Shown one piece after another: positions 55,735-64,000 of a stretch of 64,000 bases of DNA. Origin of the DNA: Pseudomonas extremorientalis (GTDB lineage Bacteria > Pseudomonadota > Gammaproteobacteria > Pseudomonadales > Pseudomonadaceae); assembly GCF_001870465.1 (NCBI RefSeq), contig NZ_MDGK01000015.1, positions 372,001-436,000 on the forward strand, given 5' to 3'. The notes beneath the pieces were generated by a model. It saw only the letters and a program-made list of their open reading frames with translations. It ran no database searches and had not been told where the DNA came from. Within the stretch, counting starts at the first letter, position 1. Each line of letters starts with the position of its first letter. The translations under genes were made by a program, and so were the position numbers.

Positions 55735-56199
55735 ATGCGTAAGTCTGTTTTACTGGTTGCCTGCTTTACCACCCTATCGTTGCTGCTGGGTGGCTGCGCC
55801 TCGAGTCTGACCGGCGACTCGTACTCCCGTGACGAGGCGCGTCGTGTCCAGACCGTGCGCATGGGGACCATCGAATCCCTGCGTCCGGTGAAAATCGAAG
55901 GCACCAAGACCCCAATCGGCGGCGCTGCCGGCGCCGTTATCGGCGGTGTTGGCGGCAGTGCCATCGGCGGTGGCCGTGGCAGTATCGTGACTGCGGTGAT
56001 CGGCGCTGTTGCTGGCGGCCTGCTGGGTTCGGCCACCGAAGAAGGCCTGACCCGTACCCAAGGTGTGGAAATCACCGTGCGCGAAGACGACGGCAGCATG
56101 CGTGCCTACGTGCAGGCCGTGCAGGAGAATGAAATCTTCCGCATCGGCGACCGCGTACGCATCATGACCGTTGACGGTACCAGCCGCGTTACTCGCTAA
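55735..56199 (+). CDS. slyB: Outer-membrane lipoprotein SlyB (PcpY/OmlA-like glycine zipper)
   Basis: 154 residues from MRKSVLLVACFTTLSLL; lipobox LLGGCAS. Glycine-zipper 2TM region (GGAAGAVIGGVGGSAIGGGRG) characterises SlyB, a stress-responsive lipoprotein that stabilises the outer membrane. TTTGGAGTTGATGCT precedes the start. A strong terminator follows. The longer frame from 55651 is unlikely. Confidence 0.93.
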   Translation: MRKSVLLVACFTTLSLLLGGCASSLTGDSYSRDEARRVQTVRMGTIESLRPVKIEGTKTPIGGAAGAVIGGVGGSAIGGGRGSIVTAVIGAVAGGLLGSATEEGLTRTQGVEITVREDDGSMRAYVQAVQENEIFRIGDRVRIMTVDGTSRVTR

Positions 56200-56217
56200 C
56201 CGTCGGTTGTAGAAACA

Positions 56218-56251
56218 CAAAACCCCAACCGGGTGACTGGTTGGGGTTTTT
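56218..56251. terminator. Terminator shared by slyB and nhaA
   Basis: AAAACCCCAACC-GGGTGACT-GGTTGGGGTTTTT: an 8-bp stem plus A- and T-runs, active in both directions between convergent slyB and nhaA. Confidence 0.88.
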
Positions 56252-56271
56252 GGTTTTCGAGGCTGTCAAAT

Positions 56272-57459
56272 TCAAACCTGAGGTACGGCCTTTTTACGAC
56301 TCGCCATTGCCGTCACCGCATACCCGATACACGCCGCCAGTATCGACCCGGTCAAAATCCCCATCCGGTCTTCCCCGGCAAACTCACTGGCCCCCGGTAC
56401 GAATGCCAGGGAGCCAACAAACAGGCTCATGGTAAAGCCGATACCGCACAGGATCGCCACGCCAAATACCTGGCCCCAGTTCGCGCCGGTGGGCAGGGCG
56501 GCCAGGCCGGTCTTGATGGCCAGCCAGGTAAGGCCGAACACACCGATGGTCTTGCCGATCAGCAGGCCCGCTGCGATGCCCATGGGCACATGGTGGGTGA
56601 AGCTTTCCAGGCTCACGCCGGTCAAGGACACGCCGGCGTTGGCAAAGGCGAACAGCGGCAGGATGCCGTAGGCCACCCAGGGGTGCAGGGCATGTTCCAG
56701 CGTGAGCAGCGGCGAGGGCTCGGCGTTTTTGGTGCGCATGGGGATGCAGAACGCCAATGTCACACCGGCCAGCGTTGCGTGCACACCACTCTTTAGGACG
56801 CACACCCACAGGATCAGCCCGACGATCAGGTACGGCCCGAGCTTGATCACGCCCAGGCGGTTCATCGCGATCAACGCAATCAGGCAGGCGCCCGCACCCG
56901 CCAGGGCGGCACCGGAGAGATCGGCAGAATAGAACACGGCGATCACGATGATCGCGCCGAGGTCGTCAATGATCGCCAGGGTCATCAGGAACAGTTTCAG
57001 CGACACCGGCACGCGTTTGCCCAGCAAGGCCAGTACGCCGAGGGCGAAGGCAATGTCGGTGGCCATGGGAATCGCCCAACCGGAAAGCGCGGTGGGGTAG
57101 TCCTTGTTGATCGCCCAGTAGATCAGCGCCGGCACCACCATGCCGCCGATGGCCGCGGCGCCAGGCAGCACCACTTGCGAGGGCTTGGACAGGTGGCCGT
57201 CGAGCAACTCGCGCTTGACCTCCAGGCCGATCAGCAGGAAGAACAGAGCCATCAGGCCATCATTGATCCACAGCAGGGCGGGCTTGGCGATTTTCAGCGC
57301 GCCGATCTGCGCCACCACCGGCACATCGAGAAACGCGCTGTACAGGTGCGACAACGGTGAATTGTTGATGATCAGCGCCAAGGCCGCAGCCGCGATCAAC
57401 AACAGACCGCTGGCGGCTTCCAGCTGGAAGAAACGGGTGAAAGTGCTACGCAGAGGCAA
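56272..57459 (-). CDS. nhaA: Na+/H+ antiporter NhaA
   Basis: 395 residues. Electrogenic exchanger of one Na+ for two H+ in the inner membrane, used at high salt or alkaline pH. Eleven to twelve hydrophobic spans; the ion-binding Asp pair lies in [16 protein letters not shown] and [16 protein letters not shown]. The start is a TTG codon preceded by GGAGAGCATCCC; no closer ATG exists. Monocistronic. Confidence 0.95.
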   Translation of the reverse strand: MPLRSTFTRFFQLEAASGLLLIAAAALALIINNSPLSHLYSAFLDVPVVAQIGALKIAKPALLWINDGLMALFFLLIGLEVKRELLDGHLSKPSQVVLPGAAAIGGMVVPALIYWAINKDYPTALSGWAIPMATDIAFALGVLALLGKRVPVSLKLFLMTLAIIDDLGAIIVIAVFYSADLSGAALAGAGACLIALIAMNRLGVIKLGPYLIVGLILWVCVLKSGVHATLAGVTLAFCIPMRTKNAEPSPLLTLEHALHPWVAYGILPLFAFANAGVSLTGVSLESFTHHVPMGIAAGLLIGKTIGVFGLTWLAIKTGLAALPTGANWGQVFGVAILCGIGFTMSLFVGSLAFVPGASEFAGEDRMGILTGSILAACIGYAVTAMASRKKAVPQV

Positions 57460-57675
57460 GGGATGCTCTCCAATCCAGGTTCAATAGGTGGGTACCCTAA
57501 CCCGTACCGTTAGTTGTTAAAACAAAAGTTATATTCTTATTTGTTATAAGAGGCTGGCTGGGGTGATGTTGCCGCCAAGCCTAGCAATTGTGTGTCTGAT
57601 TGAGTCGGTACTGTATCTGTGTGGCGTGTAGGAAACCCCCTAAAATCAGGGCTGACACCTTCAGAGAAACTCTCC

Positions 57676-58770
57676 ATGAGCGACCACCGTCCCTGGGCCC
57701 GCGAAGCCATTCGTATCATTGAAGCAGACTTCCAGCGTAGTGCCGATACGCACCTGATTCCCTTGCCGTTACCAGGATTGCCGGGTATCGAGTTGTACTT
57801 CAAGGACGAGTCCAGCCATCCCACCGGCAGCCTGAAGCATCGGCTGGCACGCTCGTTGTTCCTGTACGCATTGTGTAATGGCTGGCTCAAGCCTGGTGCG
57901 CCGGTGATCGAAGCATCCAGTGGCTCGACGGCGATTTCCGAAGCCTACTTTGCGCGTCTGCTGGGTTTGCCGTTTATTGCGGTAATGCCAGCCACCACGT
58001 CCCAGGAAAAAATCGCACAGATTGCCTTCTACGGCGGCAAGAGCCACCTGGTACAGGATCCCACGCAGATCTACGCCGAATCCGAACGCCTGGCGCGGGA
58101 AAGCGGTGGTCATTTCATGGACCAGTTCACCTACGCCGAACGTGCCACCGACTGGCGGGCGAACAACAACATTGCCGAGTCGATCTTCCAGCAGATGCGT
58201 TTCGAGCAGCATCCGGAGCCGAGCTGGTTGATCTCCAGCCCCGGCACCGGCGGCACCACCGCTACGCTCGGTCGTTATGTGCGTTATCGCCAGCATTGTA
58301 CCCGCGTGTTGTGTGCCGATGCGCAGCGTTCGGTGTTCTTTGATTTCTACCAGAGTGGTGATGCCAGCTTGCGCCTGGACTGCGGTTCGCGGATTGAAGG
58401 CATTGGCCGACCACGGGTCGAGGCATCGTTTTTGCCCAAGGTCATCGATGCGATGGTCAAGGTGCCGGATGCCCTGTCGCTGGCGGCCATGCATTACCTG
58501 GCCGACCGGCTGGGGCGGCGGGTCGGAGGTTCCAGCGGGACGAATCTGATTGGCGCACTGGTCGCGGCGCAACAGATGAAAGCGGCAGGGGAGTCCGGCT
58601 CGATCGTGGCGATCTTGTGCGACGGGGGGGAGCGGTATGCCACAACCTATTACGACCAGGCCTGGCTGGCGGGGCAGGGCTATGCGTTGGACGGTTTGAT
58701 TACTGCTGTTGCGGACAGTGTCGAGCGGGGCGAGCCATTGCCGGACAGCATCCTGCGGGCAAACATTTAA
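57676..58770 (+). CDS. PLP-dependent cysteine synthase/cysteine desulfhydrase family protein
   Basis: 364 residues from MSDHRPWAREAI. Fold type II PLP enzyme; the PLP Lys is Lys54 in GSLKHRLA, and the substrate loop is SSGSTAISEAYFA. The PLP phosphate site is SSPGTGGTTATLGR. It differs from CysK/CysM by a longer N-terminal part, so it is more like bacterial L-cysteine desulfhydrases of the Cds1 type. Reaction is not proven. The upstream gap is 216 bases and contains nothing clear. Confidence 0.85.
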   Translation: MSDHRPWAREAIRIIEADFQRSADTHLIPLPLPGLPGIELYFKDESSHPTGSLKHRLARSLFLYALCNGWLKPGAPVIEASSGSTAISEAYFARLLGLPFIAVMPATTSQEKIAQIAFYGGKSHLVQDPTQIYAESERLARESGGHFMDQFTYAERATDWRANNNIAESIFQQMRFEQHPEPSWLISSPGTGGTTATLGRYVRYRQHCTRVLCADAQRSVFFDFYQSGDASLRLDCGSRIEGIGRPRVEASFLPKVIDAMVKVPDALSLAAMHYLADRLGRRVGGSSGTNLIGALVAAQQMKAAGESGSIVAILCDGGERYATTYYDQAWLAGQGYALDGLITAVADSVERGEPLPDSILRANI

Positions 58771-58773
58771 CCT

Positions 58774-58830
58774 TGTAGGAGCCCGGCTTGCCGGCGATGG
58801 CGATCTTGAAGACGCTATCGCCGGCAGGGC
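58774..58830. repeat. REP of a second family
   Basis: TGTAGGAGCCCGGCTTGCCG...GATGGCG and the partial inverted copy CGCTATCGCCGGCAGG. The GGCTTGCCGGCGATGGCG core differs from the GGGGGCTTGCCCCC family of the other copies. Lies 4 bases after the PLP enzyme stop. Confidence 0.75.
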
Positions 58831-58836
58831 AATGCG

Positions 58837-60450
58837 TCAGGCTTCCAGGCCCAACATATCCCGCGCCAACGCTTCGGCAATCCGAATCCCATCCACGCCC
58901 GCCGATAGAATCCCTCCGGCGTAACCAGCGCCTTCACCAGCCGGGAACAGCCCTTTCACGTTCAAGCTCTGCATCGATTCGTTACGGGTGATCCGCAACG
59001 GTGATGAGGTGCGCGTCTCGATACCCGTCAACACCGCGTCGTGCAGCGAGTAGCCCTTGATCTGCTTCTCGAACGCCGGCAACGCTTCACGGATCGCTTC
59101 GATGGCGAAGTCGGGCAAGGCCAGGGCCAAATCGCCAAGAGACACGCCAGGTTTGTAGGAGGGCTCCACGCTACCAATCGCGGTGGACGGCTTGCCAGCG
59201 ATGAAATCACCTACCAGTTGTGCGGGAGCCTCGTAGTTGCTGCCACCGAGGACATAGGCGTGGGACTCCAGGCGTTCCTGCAACTCGATACCGGCCAGCG
59301 GGCCGCCTGGGTAGTCCACCTCTGGGGTGATGCCGACCACGATGCCGGAGTTGGCGTTGCGCTCGTTGCGCGAGTACTGGCTCATGCCGTTGGTGACCAC
59401 GCGGTTCGGCTCGGAAGTCGCCGCCACCACGGTGCCGCCCGGGCACATGCAGAAGCTGTACACCGAGCGGCCGTTCTTGGCGTGGTGCACCAGCTTGTAG
59501 TCGGCGGCGCCGAGTTTCGGGTGCCCGGCGTATTTGCCCAGGCGCGCGGCGTCGATCAGCGACTGCGGATGTTCGATACGGAAACCCACCGAGAACGGCT
59601 TGGCTTCCATGTACACGCCACGGGAGTGGAGCATGCGGAAGGTGTCACGGGCGCTGTGGCCCAAGGCCAGGATCACATGTTTGGACAGGATCTGTTCGCC
59701 GCCATCGATGACCACCCCATTCAACTGGCCGTCTTCGATCAGCACATCGGTCACCCGCTGCTCGAAGCGCACTTCACCGCCCAGGGCGATGATCTGCTCG
59801 CGCATGTTTTCCACCACGCCGGTCAGGCGGAACGTGCCGATGTGCGGTTTACTGACGTAGAGGATTTCTTCCGGCGCACCGGCCTTGACGAACTCGTGCA
59901 GCACTTTGCGGCCGTGGAATTTCGGGTCCTTGATCTGGCTGTACAGCTTGCCGTCGGAAAAGGTCCCGGCGCCGCCTTCACCGAACTGCACGTTGGACTC
60001 GGGGTTGAGCACGCTTTTGCGCCACAGGCCCCAAGTGTCCTTGGTGCGCTGGCGCACTTCCTTGCCACGCTCGAGGATGATCGGCTTGAAGCCCATCTGC
60101 GCCAGCAGCAGCCCGGCGAAGATCCCGCACGGGCCAAAGCCGACGACGATCGGGCGTTCGGTCAGGCCTTGCGGTGCCTGGCCTACGACCTTATAGCTGA
60201 CATCCGGCGCCGGGTTGACGTTGCGGTCATCGGCGAATTTGAGCAGCAGGGCGGCTTCACCCTTTACGTTCAGATCGATGGTGTAGATGAAGCACAGTTC
60301 CGACGACTTCTTGCGCGCATCGTAGCTGCGTTTGAACAGGGTGAAATCGAGCAGGTCATCACTGGCGATGCCCAGGCGCTGCACGATGGCAGGCCGCAGG
60401 TCTTCTTCGGGATGGTCGATGGGCAGCTTGAGTTCGGTGATTCGTAACAT
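58837..60450 (-). CDS. FAD-dependent oxidoreductase (HI0933/Tri-domain type)
   Basis: 537 residues. N-terminal about 100 residues form a separate domain (MLRITELKLPIDHPEEDLRP). The Rossmann FAD motif GFGPCGIFAGLLLAQMG begins near residue 104; ALGHSARDTFRML and the C-terminal GEGAGYAGGILSAGVDGIR bind FAD. PGGTVVAATSE is typical. The electron donor and substrate are unknown. Separate transcription unit. Confidence 0.88.
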   Translation of the reverse strand: MLRITELKLPIDHPEEDLRPAIVQRLGIASDDLLDFTLFKRSYDARKKSSELCFIYTIDLNVKGEAALLLKFADDRNVNPAPDVSYKVVGQAPQGLTERPIVVGFGPCGIFAGLLLAQMGFKPIILERGKEVRQRTKDTWGLWRKSVLNPESNVQFGEGGAGTFSDGKLYSQIKDPKFHGRKVLHEFVKAGAPEEILYVSKPHIGTFRLTGVVENMREQIIALGGEVRFEQRVTDVLIEDGQLNGVVIDGGEQILSKHVILALGHSARDTFRMLHSRGVYMEAKPFSVGFRIEHPQSLIDAARLGKYAGHPKLGAADYKLVHHAKNGRSVYSFCMCPGGTVVAATSEPNRVVTNGMSQYSRNERNANSGIVVGITPEVDYPGGPLAGIELQERLESHAYVLGGSNYEAPAQLVGDFIAGKPSTAIGSVEPSYKPGVSLGDLALALPDFAIEAIREALPAFEKQIKGYSLHDAVLTGIETRTSSPLRITRNESMQSLNVKGLFPAGEGAGYAGGILSAGVDGIRIAEALARDMLGLEA

Positions 60451-60556
60451 GACGGGATCCGGTAGGCGGCGGGCAGAGAGGCCGGCTGTTTTGCAAACCG
60501 GCGATTATAAGCCCCAATGACCGTTTCCCGTCATGTTAAAACAGCATGGCGTCGCG

Positions 60557-61228
60557 TCAGTCGTCGCGCGAGCCGCCGAACGATGCGCAACCGCGCTGGA
60601 CCTGGCCATTGACGCGCAACTCGGCGGTCATGTGTTGCAAACTGCCGCTGACCGGGTCGACACAACGCTGCGGCGCCACCCACAATTCCACGTGCTGATT
60701 GTTGGCCTCGGTCATCAGGTTAAAGCGACCGTCACCGATTTGCTCTTCCACATAGGGCACCGCCAGTGGTGGCTGGCCTTCGCGTTCCAGCACCAGGCCC
60801 TTGGCGGTCACGTTCATCACCCAGGTCGGCTTGTGGCCGTTGGCGCGCAGGATCATGCGCTTGAAGTCCGGGTCGCCGCAGGCCGAGGTCGAGCGCTCGA
60901 CGCGGTAGAGTTGTTGCAGGTCGACGCTGCCCTCGGTGCCGCTGGCAACCCCGGAGAACTTGCCGCGCAGGTCGGCAAACAACGCGCCTTGCTGGCCGGC
61001 CAGTGAGGCCGCTTCCTGCAGGATGCTGGTGCCGCCGGTGTCATTGACCACGTAATTGCGTTTGTCGTTGCACGGCTGGAACAGCAGTTTGCCGCCGACT
61101 GCGGTGAGTTCACCTTGCATGCGCGTCAGCCCGGCGAGCGACGGCTTGGCAGGATCACTCTCGAACATCTGGCAGGCAGCGAACAAGGGAAGCAGGGCAA
61201 ACAGGAACAGGGTAGGGGCGGCACGCAT
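60557..61228 (-). CDS. COG3650-type lipoprotein, function unknown
   Basis: 223 residues from MRAAPTLFLFALLPLFAACQ; lipobox FAACQ. An N-terminal heat-shock-like or NlpE-like portion (GELTAVGGKLLFQPCNDKRN) and a C-terminal META/HslJ-like beta region (TAKGLVLEREGQPPLAVPYV) with two Cys pairs. Typical of Pseudomonas outer membrane lipoproteins of unknown role. A start six codons earlier is possible. Confidence 0.75.
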   Translation of the reverse strand: MRAAPTLFLFALLPLFAACQMFESDPAKPSLAGLTRMQGELTAVGGKLLFQPCNDKRNYVVNDTGGTSILQEAASLAGQQGALFADLRGKFSGVASGTEGSVDLQQLYRVERSTSACGDPDFKRMILRANGHKPTWVMNVTAKGLVLEREGQPPLAVPYVEEQIGDGRFNLMTEANNQHVELWVAPQRCVDPVSGSLQHMTAELRVNGQVQRGCASFGGSRDD

Positions 61229-61409
61229 TATCGGGTCTCCAGGCAAGTGCCGCCACGTTACTCAGGCCGGCGCCGCATCACAAGCCCGTGACAGGGTTTG
61301 AACCATCGGCCCGGAACGGATGGGAAAAATAGCACTGTCGATTGGACGTTTCCTACACTTGGATTTGGAGAGGTGTGAGAGCGTCGAGCTCTTTTGAGTG
61401 AGAGCCGCA

Positions 61410-61790
61410 ATGAATATCAAATGGTGTATCTGCGTGCTCATGCTCTGGGCAAATGCAGCTTTTTCAGACGAGCCCGCCCAGCTTTCCTACTCGTCAGCCA
61501 CTGATTTCACGCATATTTCGGTGATACTCAAGGGCGCCGGGAACCCTGCGCCGGGTTATGTTGAAGTGAATGTTTCACTGAGCCCAGAGGCGACAGCAAG
61601 GACAAAATCCATCACGTTGCTGGCCTACCTAAAGTACGTAACATTTTATGTAGACGGGTATCAGTTAAGTACCGTCAGGGTTCACAGCCAATCGGGCGGG
61701 GCGTTCAGATTTATAGCCCCGCGTGCGCTGGTGGTTGGGTGGATGTCTCAGTTATCACCTGAGACAGTTGCCGCTCAACCGACGATGTAA
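61410..61790 (+). CDS. Small secreted protein, no recognised family
   Basis: 126 residues from MNIKWCICVLMLWANAAFSD; signal peptide likely cleaved near AFS-DEP. The mature part is beta-rich (TDFTHISVILKGAG; YVEVNVSLSP). The codon use is more AT-tolerant than neighbours (for example AAAGTACGTAACATTTTATG). Its last 16 bases overlap the 3' end of the convergent SDR gene. GAGAGCCGCA is a fair ribosome site. Function unknown; possibly acquired. Confidence 0.6.
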   Translation: MNIKWCICVLMLWANAAFSDEPAQLSYSSATDFTHISVILKGAGNPAPGYVEVNVSLSPEATARTKSITLLAYLKYVTFYVDGYQLSTVRVHSQSGGAFRFIAPRALVVGWMSQLSPETVAAQPTM

Positions 61791-62374
61791 GTCTGCCCGG
61801 TCTGCAAACCCTCGACACTCTTCGCGTAGGCCAACGCCACGTCAGCACCTGCCGCGGGTTTGAAACCACGAAAATACGGTGCATAGCTGCCCATGGCTTC
61901 CACCAGCACTGTCGGGCTGACAGCATTTACGCGCAGGCCTCGTGGCAGCTCGATGGCGGCCGCTCTGACGAAGGCATCGATGGCGCCATTGACCAACGCA
62001 GCCGAGGCGCCGGTGCGGATCGGGTCGCGGTTGAGGATGCCGCTGGTGAAGGTGAACGAGGCACCATCGTTGGCGAACTCACGGCCGATCAGCAGCAGAT
62101 TGACCTGGCCCATCAGCTTGTCACGCAAGCCCAGCTCGAAATCGCTCTCGCTCATTTCGCCCAATGCCACGAAGTTCACGCTGCCTGCTGCGCAGACCAG
62201 GGCGTCGAATTTGCCAGTCTGTTCGAACAGCTTGCGGATCGACGCGCTGTCGCTGATATCCACCTGGAAGTCACCGCTGCTGCGGCCGATGCTGATCACT
62301 TCGTGACGCTGAGCCAGTTCCGCCTTGACCGCCGAGCCGACGGTGCCGCTGGCGCCAATCAATAGGATTTTCAT
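61775..62374 (-). CDS. Short-chain dehydrogenase-like protein lacking the YxxxK motif
   Basis: 199 residues. N-terminal dinucleotide motif GASGTVGSA and a discriminating Arg in SIGRSSG suggest NADP(H). The NNAG-type stretch is AAGSVNF. At the catalytic position Tyr-x-x-x-Lys is replaced by GASAALVNGAI, so canonical SDR chemistry is unlikely. Divergent from a LysR gene. It could be a regulatory or atypical reductase. Confidence 0.82.
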   Translation of the reverse strand: MKILLIGASGTVGSAVKAELAQRHEVISIGRSSGDFQVDISDSASIRKLFEQTGKFDALVCAAGSVNFVALGEMSESDFELGLRDKLMGQVNLLLIGREFANDGASFTFTSGILNRDPIRTGASAALVNGAIDAFVRAAAIELPRGLRVNAVSPTVLVEAMGSYAPYFRGFKPAAGADVALAYAKSVEGLQTGQTYIVG

Positions 62375-62477
62375 GGTGCTGTTCCTCCGGGAGTAAGTGA
62401 AGGCTCAGTCTAGAGTGGCTTTTTTGCTGGATAAACGCGCTAATAGGCAACCTTTGGTTTTCTTTTGGAAACAATCC

Positions 62478-63386
62478 ATGAGCGAGATGGATGACTTGGC
62501 AGCCTTTGCCGTGCTGATCGAAGCCGGCAGTTTTACCGTCGCCGCCGAGCAACTGGGCTGTAGCAAAGGGCAATTGTCCAAGCGTATCAGCCAGCTGGAA
62601 GCGCGGTTCTCTGTGGTGTTGCTGCACCGCACCACGCGCAAGCTCAGCCTGACCGCAGCCGGTGCGGCCTTGTTGCCCCAGGCCCAGGCCCTGGTGGTGC
62701 AGGTGGATCGTGCCCGTCAGGCATTGGCCCGGCTCAAGGACGATCTTGCCGGACCAGTGCGCATGACGGTGCCAGTGTCCTTGGGGGAAACCTTTTTTGA
62801 TGGGCTGCTGCTGGAGTTTTCCAAGCAATACCCGCAGGTGCAAATTGAGCTGGAGCTCAATAACAGCTATCGAGACCTGGCGCGAGATGGGTTCGACCTG
62901 GGGGTACGCTCAGGTTCCATTGAGAGCGAGCGCCTGGTGGTCAAGCCGTTGCTGGCCTGGCGTGAGATGACCTGTGCCAGCCCGGCCTATCTTGAGAAAC
63001 ACGGCGAACCTGAGACGCCGGCCGACCTGGGCAACCATGCTTGCCTGCTCAACAGCCACTACAGCGGCCGTGAAGAGTGGTTGTACCACCAGCAGCACGA
63101 ATTACTGCGGGTACGCGTCAGCGGCACCTTTGCCTCCAACCACTACAACCTGCTGAAAAAGGCTGCGCTGGTGGGAGCGGGCATTGCACGGCTGCCGTCC
63201 TACGTGTTGCCGACGGAATTGGCGGATGGCCGATTGCGTTGGCTCCTGCGCGATTATCAGACGCGCAGCATGCCGATGTACCTGGCGCATCCCTATCAGG
63301 GTGGCTTGCCGCGTCGTACCCAGGTATTGGCCGACTACCTGGTGGATTGGTTCAAGCGCAGCGGCGAGGCGCTGGACCGGCTTTAG
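62478..63386 (+). CDS. LysR-family transcriptional regulator
   Basis: 302 residues from MSEMDDLAAFAVLIEAGSFT. N-terminal helix-turn-helix (AAEQLGCSKGQLSKRISQLE) and a CrgA-like effector domain (VRMTVPVSLGETFFDGLLLE). It overlaps the convergent DoxX gene by 4 bases. Divergent from the atypical SDR, 103 bases away, so it probably controls that gene. Inducer unknown. Confidence 0.88.
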   Translation: MSEMDDLAAFAVLIEAGSFTVAAEQLGCSKGQLSKRISQLEARFSVVLLHRTTRKLSLTAAGAALLPQAQALVVQVDRARQALARLKDDLAGPVRMTVPVSLGETFFDGLLLEFSKQYPQVQIELELNNSYRDLARDGFDLGVRSGSIESERLVVKPLLAWREMTCASPAYLEKHGEPETPADLGNHACLLNSHYSGREEWLYHQQHELLRVRVSGTFASNHYNLLKKAALVGAGIARLPSYVLPTELADGRLRWLLRDYQTRSMPMYLAHPYQGGLPRRTQVLADYLVDWFKRSGEALDRL

Positions 63387-63868
63387 GCGTAGCGTCGGGC
63401 GATCAGGTGATCGATGGACAGGCGTCCTGGCCCTTTGGCCACCAGCAGCAACAGCAGCGCGATCCAGGTGCCATGGGTTGGGTAGGCGTCCGGGTAGACG
63501 AACAGCTGAATCACCAGGGTCATGCCGATCAGGGCCAAGGCCGAAAAGCGCGTGGCGAAGCCTACGAGGATCAGCAACGGGAAAAAATGCTCGGCAAATG
63601 CAGCCATATGCGCCGCCATTTCCGGCGACAACAACGGCACGTGGTACTCGCTGCGAAACAGCGGCAATGTCGAGGCTGCCAGTTTCGGTTCGCCGAATTG
63701 GAAGGTGCCGCTGATCAAATCAACGGCAAAGCCTTCAACTTTGGTTTGCCCGGATTTCCAGAACACGGCGGCAATGGAAAAGCGCGCGACAAAGGCGATC
63801 AGGCTGTAGGGGATTTGTTCGAAAAGCGCGATGAGCCTTTTGATCAGGCCTGAGGGGCGAGTGTTCAT
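63383..63868 (-). CDS. DoxX-family membrane protein (HvfD/BufD type)
   Basis: 161 residues, four membrane spans, with AVFWKSGQTKVEGF and GFATRFSALALIGMTLVIQL typical of DoxX proteins encoded with DUF692/DUF2063. Its ATG overlaps the stop of the DUF2063 gene (ATGA). In such operons DoxX is the last gene after a small Cys-rich precursor, DUF692 and DUF2063. It may help export or redox handling of the peptide. Confidence 0.87.
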   Translation of the reverse strand: MNTRPSGLIKRLIALFEQIPYSLIAFVARFSIAAVFWKSGQTKVEGFAVDLISGTFQFGEPKLAASTLPLFRSEYHVPLLSPEMAAHMAAFAEHFFPLLILVGFATRFSALALIGMTLVIQLFVYPDAYPTHGTWIALLLLLVAKGPGRLSIDHLIARRYA

Positions 63869-64000
63869 GGCGATACCTTTTGTTCCAGGTGCAAATGAGT
63901 GAGGGTGTTATGGCTGATCAGCAGCGTCAGGCATTGGTGCAGGTCGAATTCGGTGGATGCTTCAAGCGCATGCTCCACGGCTGTTCCCAATGCGTTGCCA
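63865..64000 (-). CDS. DUF2063 (HvfC/BufC) protein, C-terminal end only
   Basis: Partial, - strand. The last 44 codons read ...GNALGTAVEHALEASTEFDL, then HQCLTLLISHNTLTHLHLEQ and KVSP before a stop that shares ATGA with DoxX. The pattern matches the C-terminus of DUF2063 partners of DUF692 multinuclear iron enzymes that modify Cys into oxazolone/thioamide or thiooxazole groups. The rest of the gene is beyond the right edge. Confidence 0.7.
   Translation of the reverse strand, partial: GNALGTAVEHALEASTEFDLHQCLTLLISHNTLTHLHLEQKVSP

Overview
The window is a chromosomal stretch of a fluorescent-group Pseudomonas (P. fluorescens lineage). The evidence is the gene order rnhB-dnaE-accA-tilS-pyrG-kdsA-eno-ftsB-ispD ... 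ispF-truD-surE-pcm-nlpD-rpoS, the high-GC codon use with strong G/C third positions, and several copies of the P. fluorescens REP/REPIN palindrome built around GGGGGCTTGCCCCC. No rRNA, tRNA, CRISPR array, prophage, insertion sequence or transposase is visible.

Left third (1-20.3 kb) is housekeeping on the + strand: end of the lipid A/rnhB block, replicative polymerase, fatty-acid carboxyltransferase, tRNA-Ile lysidine synthase, CTP synthase, KDO8P synthase, enolase, divisome protein FtsB, isoprenoid enzymes IspD/IspF, glutathione-dependent formaldehyde detoxification (frmA/fghA with a divergent LysR regulator), and the surE-pcm-nlpD-rpoS stationary-phase group. A REPIN and a bidirectional terminator follow rpoS. 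The usual Pseudomonas neighbours rsmZ and fdxA are absent there, so this looks like an old rearrangement joint.

Middle (20.3-35.4 kb), mostly on the - strand: a cold-shock gene, dcd, a small proline-rich protein, then a ligase-associated DNA repair set (exonuclease + ATP-dependent ligase, helicase + PdeM phosphoesterase). That set is split into two halves by an AotJQMOP-like basic amino acid ABC operon, which has a candidate sigma-54 promoter. QuiP-type acyl-homoserine-lactone acylase and a YfcG-type glutathione transferase follow.

Iron region (35.5-43.3 kb): a TonB-dependent siderophore receptor, a short Cys-containing ORF, and a binding protein/permease/ATPase, all on the - strand behind a Fur-like box, with a divergent two-component system.

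Right third (43.3-64 kb) is a mosaic of small envelope and metabolic genes: a SEC-C/YchJ/WHy/DUF6231 operon, two OmpA-type lipoproteins (one with a histone-H1-like tail), a secreted collagen-like Gly-X-Y protein, CopD, DinG, a GH50-like beta-agarase homologue, a class C beta-lactamase-fold hydrolase, PdxH, SlyB, NhaA, a cysteine synthase/desulfhydrase-like PLP enzyme, a FAD oxidoreductase, orphan secreted proteins, an atypical SDR with a LysR regulator, and at the very edge a DoxX protein joined to the end of a DUF2063 (HvfC/BufC) gene. That last pair marks the border of a probable DUF692-type copper-binding RiPP (bufferin/oxazolin-like) operon lying mostly outside the window.
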